A stretch of 64,000 nt of DNA, taken from positions 186,001 to 250,000 of the forward strand of contig CM035315.1 in assembly GCA_002900995.3 (NCBI GenBank), in the 5' to 3' direction. The notes under the pieces were generated by a model. It saw nothing but the letters and a program-made list of their open reading frames with translations. It was not told the DNA's origin and did no database searches. Each line of letters opens with the position of its first letter. Position 1 is the first letter of the stretch. This document shows, in pieces, positions 47,871 through 58,561 of this stretch. The position numbers and the translations under genes were made by a program. The DNA comes from Ganoderma boninense. Taxonomy: Eukaryota; Basidiomycota; Agaricomycetes; Polyporales; Polyporaceae.

Positions 47871-48271
47871 ACGTTCACCTTGGATCTATCCCTGCCGCTC
47901 CTACCCGTCATTGTCCTTAATTTCTCCACATTAAGCTGCCATCCTTCACGCCGACCACCAATACCATACGCCATCACCGTACTGCCTAATCTTGCGCTGG
48001 CAGTGCACGCGGATTACTCGATGGAGCTTCGCCGTCCGCAAGGCTACTCTTCTATGTTAGCGTCGAAAAGCGCCTCGCGGACACTGGGATTGCAATATTT
48101 GTGTGTAACTGATGGTGAGGATGTCTAGACCAGATTCTGCGTCCCTCCGTCTTCTGCCTTGTCTTCAACACATCTAGCACGACTGGTGAGTCTCAGTTTT
48201 CCCAACTCTATATCTTCCGACTCTCAGTCATATTCAGTTCTACTTTTATTACGCCTGTATCTTCTCGACCG
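47871..48271 (+). promoter_or_regulatory. C4 upstream region
   Basis: It contains a donor (CGACTG|GTGAGTC at about 48185) and an acceptor (TTCAG at about 48239) before the C4 ATG, consistent with the 5' UTR intron seen in C1-C3. No other feature seen. Confidence 0.4.
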
Positions 48272-49708
48272 ATGAGGTGGCCCCCTCAGCCCCCCGTCGA
48301 ACAATTCCCCCGCCTGCAACTGCAGCAGCCACAAGGACTTCCTGCTTCGTGCTGGCCACCGTGCCTGCCACACCATGTCGTGTACAACCCCTTAATGCAA
48401 CCTGCTGAGCACCCCGAGATGATTCCGATGCTATCGCCCCCTCAGAATCTACCCCCAGTCACTGCCCCCGGAGAACGGAGTCCCTGGTTCCAGACGCTGG
48501 TAGCAGCTGTCTCGAGGTCGATCCAGGACGACGGGAAGAGTGCGTTTGTAGATGTCATCGACATTGACCAGGAAGACATGTCCTCTGAGGATGAGAAAGC
48601 ACTCATCGACGCTCTGAAGAAGTGGAAGGACGGCGAGCTGAGGATGCCGGAGGTGTTCCAGACGCTTGGCAAGGTACGTTCAACCGTGCTTCGAAAGATG
48701 TCGGTTCGGTTAAGGCCCCTGACAATCTATGTGCACCTCTAGAAGAACGGACATACTGAACTAGGTGGGTACTGATCTGATCTACTCATTTTCCGGGAAT
48801 AGACGAGCTGACTATGCCAGCAGAGTGGAAGACATGGTTCATCACGCATTTCGAGGAGCTCAATTCCAAGGTCAACCTCACTCCGAACACTCCAGAGCGC
48901 TCTCCAGGCGATACCCATGCTCCTGCACGCAGCAGTGAGGGGACGTCTCGGACTCGTTCGGAATCCAGAAGATGGACATCACGACCTTCGTCGATCACGC
49001 TTGTGGACGAACGCACGCGCTCTCGGTAAGGCGCCCGACATTTGTCCTGTTGGCCTCCCCTGCCGACACTAACTGCACGACATCCAGCGACCAGGCTGCA
49101 GTATTCAATCCAGAAATGGAGATTCTGGGAAGCGAGAACCTGCGCCGAGGATCGACCTCTCGGAACCGGCGTTCAGCCAGTCGTGTTAGCGAAAACGGCA
49201 AGGCACTCCCCAGTCGGACACGTGTACGGTCGCGCGCAGGCCACCTTCCCGCCCCAGTCACACCCGAGGACCTCCGCGCCATGGCGCAATATCTGTTCGA
49301 GAACGGCGACACCAGCGTTGAAGTGCGCCGCTACCGCTCTACCCGCTGGCGCGAGTTCGCGGAACGTCCGGAGGTCAGTGCCTGTCACCCTTACTAAGAC
49401 GATGCTCATGGCGAAGCAGCCTCTGCGAGGGCGTTCACTCACGTTGAATTTCTTCATCTCGTCGTTTAGAACCGCAAGCGAACGTCGGAAGGCTGGGCCT
49501 GTATCCCGCGGCTCCGCCCGAAACACGCGGCTGGTGCGTGCACACTTGTGAATGTCTTCACCGTGCCGGAACGCTCGCTGAGTTTCACGGCCTACCTTTC
49601 ACAGAAATCGAGAGGTATCTGAGGGAGTTCCAAGAGGACGCCGAGGCTGCGAAGTCTACGAGGGCGGTACCGGCTAAGGCACCGTCCCCAGCAGGGGAAC
49701 TGCGTTAG
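48272..49708 (+). CDS. Family C protein C4 (putative Myb/SANT-like), 366 aa
   Basis: Six exons: 48272-48673, 48743-48764 (22 nt), 48803-49025, 49088-49373, 49470-49533 and 49605-49708; all phases agree with C1-C3. Blocks: MRWPPQPPVEQ start, SPWFQTLVAAVSRSI, MSSEDEKALIDALKK, EWKTWFITHFEEL, a basic SRNRRSASR stretch in place of the acidic serine run, DLRAMAQYLFENG, RWREFAERPE, KRTSEGWACIPR and EIERYLREFQ. The tail is short and ends PAGELR. The loss of the acidic run in favour of a basic one is the main difference from its paralogues. Confidence 0.72.
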
Positions 49709-50287
49709 TCCAGGAAAGTGCCGCTGATTCGGAGCATGTCGCGGTGATCGGTAGCCTGAACACGAGCCGGGAAGGATTGTCCTCCGTCATGTCATCGAGT
49801 CGAAGTGACATGAGTCGTCAGACAGTCGTAAATGGTTGGATTGGATTCAGAGTAAGGGATGCGCAATGTTCCATGGCTCGTAATTGCGAGTATTCGTGAC
49901 CATCTTGTTGAACTGATGCACTGTGCGTGGTACCTTTAACCTTCGACGTCAGGCCCCCGTGGAGGGTGGAGTGCAATATCCGTGTTCTGTTTTCTCCGTC
50001 GCAGTGTATGTCGCCCCCGTGGATGACGTCAAACCTATACACTGAATGAGACTTCGTGAATATACAGCTGGAGTCGTCGCGGGAGGGTGAAACCAGACAG
50101 CGCAGTCCTCAACATCGTCATTGTAAAAGCTACGGGAAAGTGCTCGGCATATAAAAACATTCAACGGACCCTTCATTGTCCGACTACGAGTGCGTGGACG
50201 ATACGGCAACAACACATTAATGCACACATGTTTTTCCCAGTTCGCAAGCTCCTAGTTTACAGAGTGACCCAGCCGTCCTTTCTGCGT

Positions 50288-52463
50288 TCAAACGAATGCG
50301 CGCCTCATCATTTCCTCCTCAGGCCCTTCAAGCTGAAGTTGACGTCGCTGCGGCCCCCACACAGTAGGCCAGTCACGGTGAACAGAAGCCGGCAAGTCGT
50401 ACCTCTCCGGTAGCCTCGCCAACCAATCCGCCTCCCAAAGCCCACCCGAGGCCTCCCTGTCCCCTTCCATCACCACGAGCTCCTCAAGCTCCGCCCCGAG
50501 AGCCCGCAGGCGCGCGACGTCGTCCGAGGACGCGGGGGGGGCATAGCAGAGCGTGACGACCAGGCGGCGGACAGGTATGCCGAGTGCAGTGCGAGCCGCG
50601 AGCACCCTTTCGAGCGCCGGGATCTCGTCGCGCGACTCCACGGCGGCCCACAACGTCTCCAACGCAGGAAACTTGGGCACCATGTCATCTCCACTACTAA
50701 GCTCAGATTCGCTCGTCGACGGAGGCTGATCGGCTGCGGCTGCGGCTGGACGAGGAGCGCGAGCCCCGAATTGAGCGAAGGCCGCGTTCGGCTGGGCCAC
50801 TTTGCGTCAGTCACGCGGATGACGGAGAGCACCTTGACGTTCGGGAAGACCGCGGCGATGGAGAGCGACTCGGTGTTGAGCCCCGCGACCCCGGGGTCGC
50901 TGCTGTAGTGGACTCGAAGCTCTGTCGCGGTGGCGAGGAGCTGGGGAAAATTGCGGAAGAGGTCTTCACAGCCTGAGGGCAAGGGGCTGGGGCGCCAGCC
51001 GGCTGTGCGCCGTGCTCTGAGAGAGTACGCCGAGCGTGGGAGCGAGGGAGCGGGGACCTGGATGCGGAGCGAGCCGTGGCCGGGGCGGAATACAAGCTGC
51101 AGCATGGTGAAGGACCCCAGCTGGAGCAGGGCGTGCGAGACCGCGTCTTTTCCTGGGACGTGGCGGACGACGCTGGCGAGGATGGAGGCGGCGTTGCCAT
51201 TCGGTGCGTTTTGACTCTTGATCGGCGCGGAGAGGAACATATGGCAGGTGGAAGGGATGGAGATGCGCGCGAGGAGGAGCTCAGTGGGGTGCGTGGGGTT
51301 TGGGGAAGGGACCTCGAGCGTATACGTGAAGGCGAGGTACTGCAGGCGGGGAAAGGGGATAGGGGGGGAATTATCCCACATGGTCCGCTCTGAATAGGGC
51401 ATGTCAAGGACGTAAAGCTCCTCCAGCTTAGGGCTTCCGGCTAGTAATTTGATAAGGTCTTCGATGCCCCAGCAGAGACTCGTGCTCTGCCTTCCGACAA
51501 AGCCTATCTTCAGCAGAGTCAGCGCGGGGAAGGCGTTTTCCGGAAGGAACTGGAGGTCGTTGACACAGAGAGAGCGCAGCCTGGTACCGCCATTTGAGAA
51601 GAACATTCGGCGTCCTGGGGGATATGGTATGCCAATCGGCTGCTGGAATAGAATTGTCTGCGAAATCGTGCAGTGCTCAAGGGCGTTGGCGTCAAAGGAT
51701 TTCAAGAACTGTGGTAAATCTTCAATCGAGCATGCATCCCAAGCATGCAGTTCCCGAATCCTGGGTGAATTCGTTACCATGAATTCGGCCATCTTCTTGG
51801 TGCTGTCGTTTGAACGCGTACGAGGGTTGAAATGCACATTCAAGTCGGCCGAGGCGTCGTCCTGCAGGTAAATGCTCCGCCCGAAGCAGTAGCCACGCTC
51901 GTATGAATGAGGCATGGTGACGACATAGTTCCACAGCGTTGGTGTTCCTAGGGCAAGCTCGCGCCAGTAGCGGCAGACCTTCGGAAGCTTGTGCAGATCG
52001 TCCACGCGGGGCTCCTGGAACGGCCAGTAGGGAAGCTGAGACCCTGGCGAGCACTTTCCTCGAGAAAGGGCGAAGACGGTCGTTAGGAGCTCTGGAGGCA
52101 TACGGTTGATCGGAGCAGCAGCGTTCAATAGCCCTCCTACGATAGTCAGCCCACATCCGAACGCAGCGTAGAGAGATCTGAGCTAGGATCGAATAGTAAC
52201 GGTCAGGGAGAGCGGGAGTCTGGAGTCGAGTGGCACAATGCTTACCAGGTCAGAAGATCTATGGCACGAATATGTCGTCCATATCAACACCGCCACATAA
52301 TGCAGTTACAAACCAGTACTCACTTCGCATCCCGTGGTGGTGGACCAACCAGAGCCTGGACTTGATCGACGATTTGGGCAGTGAGATGTTGCAACGCTTC
52401 GATGCTCATGTCCCGACATGGAGCGGCGAGGAACGGTCGTGGCGACTCCTGGGAGAAGAGCAT
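50288..52463 (-). pseudogene. Family B F-box gene B5, one frameshift
   Basis: Three exons: 52324-52463, a 13-nt microexon 52246-52258 and 50288-52182. The leader MLFSQESPRPFLAAPCRDM, F-box (INRMPPELLTTVFALSRG, KVCRYWRELALGTPTLWNYV), LRR-like strands and the C-terminal VHRDWPTVWG are all present. Near 50727-50752 a GGCTGC-type short repeat on the plus strand (CAGCCG on the gene strand) coincides with a frame change: the N-terminal frame ends in LVQPQPQP and the C-terminal frame resumes at DQPPSTSESELSSGDD. Either slippage has inactivated this copy or the repeat length is wrong in the sequence. It is divergent from A5. Confidence 0.72.
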
Positions 52464-52584
52464 CTATCGTCGCCAGTGAAATAAAATTACGAACCGAGGA
52501 GAGGATGAGGGTGGCGGTATGAAGAAGACGAGGCGACTGCTCTGAGAACAACGAAAGCCACTCTGGGGTGGCGTGGTTGAGGAA

Positions 52585-52593
52585 CCGTGGGAA
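52585..52593 (+). promoter_or_regulatory. Shared CCGTGGGAA motif upstream of B5
   Basis: About 122 bp upstream of the B5 ATG; identical to the motifs upstream of B3 and B4. Confidence 0.35.
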
Positions 52594-53117
52594 TTCTGTA
52601 CCCACCCGCCTTGGCCGGCCAGCTTCGTTGTCGCAGCCCTTACCCTCTTACACTGAACTCCTCTGTCTTCAGTGATTTTTAGAACATCTGATACACTCGG
52701 ATTCAATATTCCGATGATACATAGATGATACGTTACTGAATAACAGCTGTTGAAGTCTGCCCTACAATGCAGAAAAACTTCCAAGTTGACTTTCCCAAGT
52801 CGAAATTTGTTCTCAAGAACCAACATCGCTACGTCCGTAATGGTGCGTGAAAGACATACCGTCTTCAGAATTCTTGATTTTATAGTCTATCGAATCATAT
52901 AGAATGCCCTCGAGCTGGAATTCCGGATTGCCGTTTCGGTTCCATGGGAAGCGAGCCATGCATGACCAGTGCGTCTCTGGATTGACGTAAACGACTCTCT
53001 TCGCCCCCACCACAACCATCTATCCGCCATCGGTCTTCACTATGAACGACGGTATGTCTCGTTAGCTTTGCGTCCCATAACGAATAATTTCACTTATTCG
53101 AGTCATCCACAGTCATC

Positions 53118-54917
53118 GTGCCGATCGAGCCCATCCTTAACATGGACATCATGCTAGCCATCTTATCCGTCTCCCCGCCGATAACTGCGACATCGATCAT
53201 GGCAACTTGTCACTTTCTCTACCACGAAGGGGCAAAGGTCATCCTCCCGCGGCCCGTCGACCTCCATGGATCAGAACAGACGATTCTTTCGCTGTTGCGC
53301 TTCATGCTGGCCGAAGGCTTCACGCGATGCTCCTACGTGCGCAACCTCACTATCTCCAACTACCGATTTTCCGATCTTGCTGCTCAACGGCTAGTGGATC
53401 TTGTTACCCGAATGTCCAACCTGGTTGGCCTCCGTCTCGTGGGAGTAGAACCGTGTTGAATGCGTTTCCCTACCTCATCCCCGCATTTGCCTCCCTTCGA
53501 TCTGTCAAGGCGTTACTGTGTACCAGGTCGGACCCAGCTCCTGTGAGCTGATTAGGACGCTCCAGTCTGAGCTAGTCGTCGCAGGCATCTTTTTCGATCC
53601 AACGCATGGCTTTCAAAGTCACCCGAGCGCCGTATTCAGCCATCCAGTGCACCTTTTACAGAGATCCGCCTCCACCCTCCGCGAAGTCAAGTGCACATTC
53701 TGGTCTCAAGCCCACGCGAATATGGGAACTCTCATGTCTTTCCCTGGAATCATCTTTCCAAATGTTCGCTATCTCGCTCTGCACTGCAACGGAGTTGTAC
53801 CTTGCCTTCCTCCTTACATCCAGGCATTCCCGAACCTGGCCTATTTCAAAATAGAAGGCAGCTGCTTTCTTCACAAATATGATTCGCCGCCTTTACTTCA
53901 AAACCAGGGCCAAGTGAACATGGCGCTTTCCGGTCTCACCAGAGAGCCGTGGAAGCACTTGCAGGCGTTTACTGGGACCGATCGCGACCTCTGGGCTCTT
54001 CGCCTTACCTTGCCTATACCTCGACTTTACCTTGCGACCAACTCAAATCTGAGCGCCAAGCTGAGACTGGCGGAAGTGCTCGCGTCCGCAAGACCAATCC
54101 ATGTCACAATCGGCTTCGAAAACCAGCCGTTCTCCGGAGGCGTCAAAGACGACTTCCTAGCCGCGCTGCGCAGCGACGGTGCATTGGGCTTGCGCTCCGT
54201 GGAATTCACCATCGAACTCATGGCGGCGGACGTGGACGGCAGCTTTGATGTTGGTCAGTTTTGGGTGAGTCTTTTGCGAGTCTCTACTACCTTGCGGCGC
54301 GCGTAGCATGAACAGAGCAACTCACCTTGAACTTCCTTTAGACAAGCCTTGTAACCATCTTTTCACGCTGGCGATTGTGCGACCTCAACATCATCATTCG
54401 TGATATCAGTGTTCCTGAACCCCCGTCGACTGCAAACGCGGCCTCGGGCCCTCCCCTCATCAGAGGCGACCTGCACGCCATTTCGTCCGGGGGCGTGTCC
54501 ACCATGTCCGACGCCTCCATCGAGCCAGGAAGGAGCTTCTTCCCTTCGCAGAACGAGTATCGCACGTCGGCGTCCACGCTTGCGGAGCGCACCCTCGAGG
54601 ACTTCGACGTCTGTGCATCCGTCAACCGCGTAGCAGCGTCCGTTCCCACCCTCAAAAACGCGGTGGTTTCGGTCGGGCGGCCGAGCCGGTTGGGCGGTGG
54701 GGTGAGAACGGCGCGTTTGTGCAAGTCTGCGACGCACGCGAACGACACCAGTGGGGAGGATGTCGATGTGCTCTACGAGGAGGTTGGGGAGAGCCTGGAG
54801 CGCCTGCTGCAGCGGAGTGGCAAGGTGGGGTGGGCGGGGTTTTCGCGGGTTTGGTCCCGGGTTGTTGGAGAGTGGAGCAGCTGGGAGAACTGTCAGCGTC
54901 AGTTGCTGGGGTTTTAG
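53118..54917 (+). pseudogene. Family A F-box-like gene A5, start lost and two frameshifts
   Basis: Exon 1 runs to 54264 and exon 2 from 54342 to 54917. The F-box-like start is recognisable (ILNMDIMLAILSVS, ATCHFLYHEGAK), but the expected ATG position reads ATC; the first in-frame ATG is at 53142. The frame changes near 53450 (after GLRLVGVE, before NAFPYLIPAFASLRSVKAL) and again near 53518 (before GPSSCELIRTLQSE). Exon 2 is intact, with STLAERTLEDFD. It is the most divergent A copy and is divergent from B5. Confidence 0.7.
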
Positions 54918-55635
54918 TCGTAGTTTAGAGAGATGTATTCCTAGGTCAGTTCGGCGTTCAGGAGAGCCCCTGCCATAGCTATCCTTTGTACACACGCGGT
55001 CCGGAAAGATTGAAACTAGGCTCGGGAAGCGCGGTTGGACAGAGCGAGGACAGAGCGAGGACTTGAAATCTCCTGACACGACGGAACGAAAGTCACTGGC
55101 ATCTCATAATATCTGCGGCACAGGATGCTTTCAATACTATTCAGCGTTGGTACTGAAATGTTGGGTCTATGAACTTGTCATCTGCAAGACAATCCTATCG
55201 CGCATTCGAGTCTTAGCCACACGTCGCCGGAAAATGACCCGGCATATTTCTCGGAGAAGAGCATACCATTTGCCACTAGTGGGCAGAGGTACAGAGCAAG
55301 TAGAGGGTTGGTAGTGACCGGGGATACTACTTACTATACGTTCGGACCGAACCACTGAAACCGAAGATAGTTCCCATCTGAGGACGAGAGCTGAGCTAGA
55401 TATCTGGGCATGAGGCAGTAGAGCGGGAGCGCTGACTCTTTTGTGGCTTCAATACTGAATGGTTTCCAAGCATGCAATGCATTACAAGTTAGTAGAATTT
55501 AGTGGTTCACATCGGAGCCGTTTACATAACGACGATGTGCCTCGGGAAATTACCCTTCGCTCTTGAATTGTAGATAAATTGCTTCAATGGCCGTGCAGCC
55601 CTCCGCGGCACCAATACAAGCACTCCCCAACGGTG
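54918..55635. other. Intergenic between A5 and WSC2
   Basis: No gene recognised; 3' flanks of A5 and WSC2. It marks the right edge of the A/B/C cluster. Confidence 0.5.
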
Positions 55636-58465
55636 CTATGCTGGGTGAACTCCTCTCGGCCTGTACGCCCGCCTCCGAGTCGCTGCCCCCGCATCCCCAT
55701 TCCCAGTCGCGCTCGTCGTCTGGAACGCGGACAGCGCCCCAGGCCCTCCACACAGCGTCGTCGCGTCCCCACTGCACGCCATGTCGCACGCGGCGTCCGG
55801 CAGGACCGCCCCACCCCCGTTCACGAACGCGCTCCCGCAGTAGCACTCGCGCGCGTACTCGACACCCGCGATTGGATGCCCGAGCGCGGCGCAATGCGCG
55901 ATGCACTCCGCGATGGTCATGTTGTCGCTCGTGAACGCGTCGACGTCCAGCGTGCGCCCCGAGACGTCGTCTTGCCGGCATCCGAGCGCGGACCACCCTT
56001 GGGGTAGGGGTACGTTGGCGTTCGATGGGGGGCTAGCGTTGGCGCTAGCGGAGGGTGCGAGGGCGGCTGTGGAGAGAGAGGTGATGATAGCTGAGACGGA
56101 GGCTGACGCAATGATGGAGGCTATGAGCGAGGCGGAGGCCGACGCCGTGGCACCAGAGGACAAGACTGAGGACGGAAGCGCGATGGTGGCATTGGACTGG
56201 AATGCAGTCAACGCCCAGCTGCCGCCGCAGGTGGTCGTGCTGTCTCCGGCACAGTCCATGCTACAAGTCGACGGGTCGAGCGCGACGCCCGCCCCGTTTT
56301 CGAAGGAGTGACCGCCTAAATGGAAGGGTAATTAGTGGGATGTTTCTGTCAGCGGTGAGGGGAACGACCTACAGTAACACTCGCTGCCGTATTCAATGCC
56401 AGCCATCGAATATCCTCGCGCGGCACAAGCCGATATGCAGGAGTCATAGGTCATCTCATCGTTCGTGACGGTGAATCCGGTGAGCGCGCGCGCCGAGTTA
56501 TCGGACACGCAGCCAACAGAGGACCATCCTGCCGGAAGGACAGCGTCGCTGGGTGGCGGAGGGAGGTCGGAGGCCACAAGGAGGGTCAAGCGCATGGGAC
56601 CGCCACAGATTTCGTTCGCTGGACATTGAACGTCAGCACAACCGTTCACGAAGCTTGATAGGAACGCCGAAATGAAAGACGCACTGTTCCCAGCACAGCG
56701 GTTAGCGCACTCATTCCACAGCACCGTCGTGTTCGACGCGCCATTGCGGAGCTCGTTGTCGCAATAGCACTCGTCCGAGAACTCGACGCCCGCGAGCGCG
56801 AAGCCCTTCTCCTGGCAGAACGCGGCGCACGACGCGCGCGTCATGTTCGCGCTCGTCGTCGACGCGCCAGTCAGCGCACGGCCGTCAGCGCCTTCAGCGA
56901 TACACCCGATCTCGCTCCAGTTGGTGGGAAGCGGGGTCTGCACAGGCACGAGCTCCACGACCGGAAGGCCCGAGCACGTTGGGCGCGCCCCGGTCCCGTT
57001 CCACAGCGGGTTGCAGCCAGGGAGCGCCGCGATCGGCGCAGAGAAGCCCGTGTCCTCGTCGACGACAGCCGTCTCCAGAACGCAGGCATCCGCAGTCGCC
57101 TGATCGATGGCGGCAGCAAGGGGGGGACAGTCCAGGACGTTGCCCTGCGCCTGCGTGCACGTGTCGATCGCATCCTGGAGCAGGTCGACGTCCCACCCGT
57201 TCGTGAAGTCGCCGTGGTGGCCGTAGCCCGTCGTGTCCCCGTTCGCGAGGACCCACGTGCCGGCGCCCCAGTAGTCGAACTGGTCCACGGACACGACCAT
57301 CTCGTAGAAGAGCGAGACGAGGTGGACAGGGTGCGTGTCCGGGCAGTCCCCAGTATTGTACGCCTGGAGCGGGTACGCCATGTGCGACTTGTGGTCAGGG
57401 GAGTCGAGGTTGACGCCGTCCCAGCAGGAGGGGAAGAACACCTGCGCGCGCATGCCGTACTGGCAGTTGTGGTCGAAGAAGTTGGGGCGTTCGGCCCAGT
57501 CGGGGTCCGTCGCTTGCGCTGCGTCGGCACCTGCATGCGCGCGTGAGTGCACGTTCTGAGGGTCTCCAAGGCGCGGGGAGTGGATGGGGGCTTACCGAGG
57601 CAGACGAAGCTCACGGCCTGTTGAGCGAAGTCAGATGAGTTGTACGAACGCCTATTCGTGTCGCCGGCCAGCATCTAAGATTGGACGTGTCAGACACGGT
57701 ACCGAGGCGCGAAGAAGCTCTATGTGCTCACACGGAGGCCAGGGGGGAAGGCCTTGATCGATTCGTTCTTAGGACCTGGTCGCATGAGGTAGTAAATGTT
57801 GAAGTACGTCGCTAGACGTGGAAACATCAGTCTCGCGTCATACCCAACGCATACCTAACGAACTGGACCACCGGACACATCAACCACTTATGATCACCGG
57901 TACCATGAGAGATGCATCCTCGTGCATAGCGGTCAGACAAGGTACCGCAATCCTTATTCATCGGGGCTTCTATCTCTCGATGACGGTCGATCAAGACTCA
58001 ACCGGGGTACGAAAAGCAGGCAGATTGACGTGCGAAGGACTGGCAAAATGACGTACGGATTTGTGTAAACAAGCCGCTCTCCTGATCTTGGTGATACAGT
58101 TGTGGCTATCAAGAAGTCAGCGTTGGGCCTTGAACGGGACGCGCGAGCCACCTACCGCCCAGTAGTTGCTCTTGTCAGGCTGAACGGGGATCGTCGAGCA
58201 GTTGCTCTGCACGAGGTCGTCTGGGTCGTAAACGCTCTTGAAGCGGCTCCCTCCCACGACGGTATGGACGTGAGGACCGATCTGACGAATGACCCATTAG
58301 AACTTCGAGATCCGTGCGGAAGGAGATAAGGATGGTACTCGCCTCATTGGGCATGACGATGGGGTCAAGACGAGTCGTGACTATGGGCCTGCTGCTACCA
58401 AAAATCCAGTGTTCAGCATTGACCATTGAGGCCAACGCGATGAACGACCATAGACAGGTGCGCAT
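55636..58465 (-). CDS. DUF1996 + triple WSC secreted protein WSC2, 742 aa
   Basis: Eight exons: 58343-58465, 58156-58281, 58057-58105, 57732-57811, 57596-57674, 56685-57530, 56373-56618 and 55636-56315. Signal peptide (MRTCLWSFIALASMVNA), then WIFGSSRPIVTTRLDPI and HVHTVVGGSRF opening DUF1996, which runs to about residue 325 (SCWDGVN, GYGHHGDFTNGWD). Three WSC domains follow, the second and third separated by a Ser/Ala/Thr-rich linker with a hydrophobic stretch (SLIASIIASASVSAIIT). Intron 1 uses a GC donor (GAG|GCGAGT). The intron at 56619-56684 is 66 bp without an in-frame stop. Secreted or wall-associated role inferred from WSC modules. Confidence 0.85.
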
Positions 58466-58553
58466 GGTGGAGGGTGGAAAGGATGAGGACCTGCACCGTG
58501 AGACGAAGGTGAGGATGGAGAACTTCTGCACAAGGACGGTCGGTTTATAAACT

Positions 58554-58561
58554 CGCAGCAG
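58554..58561 (-). promoter_or_regulatory. TATA-like element of WSC2
   Basis: TTTATAAA about 90 bp upstream of the WSC2 ATG, comparable in position to the WSC1 element. Confidence 0.45.
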
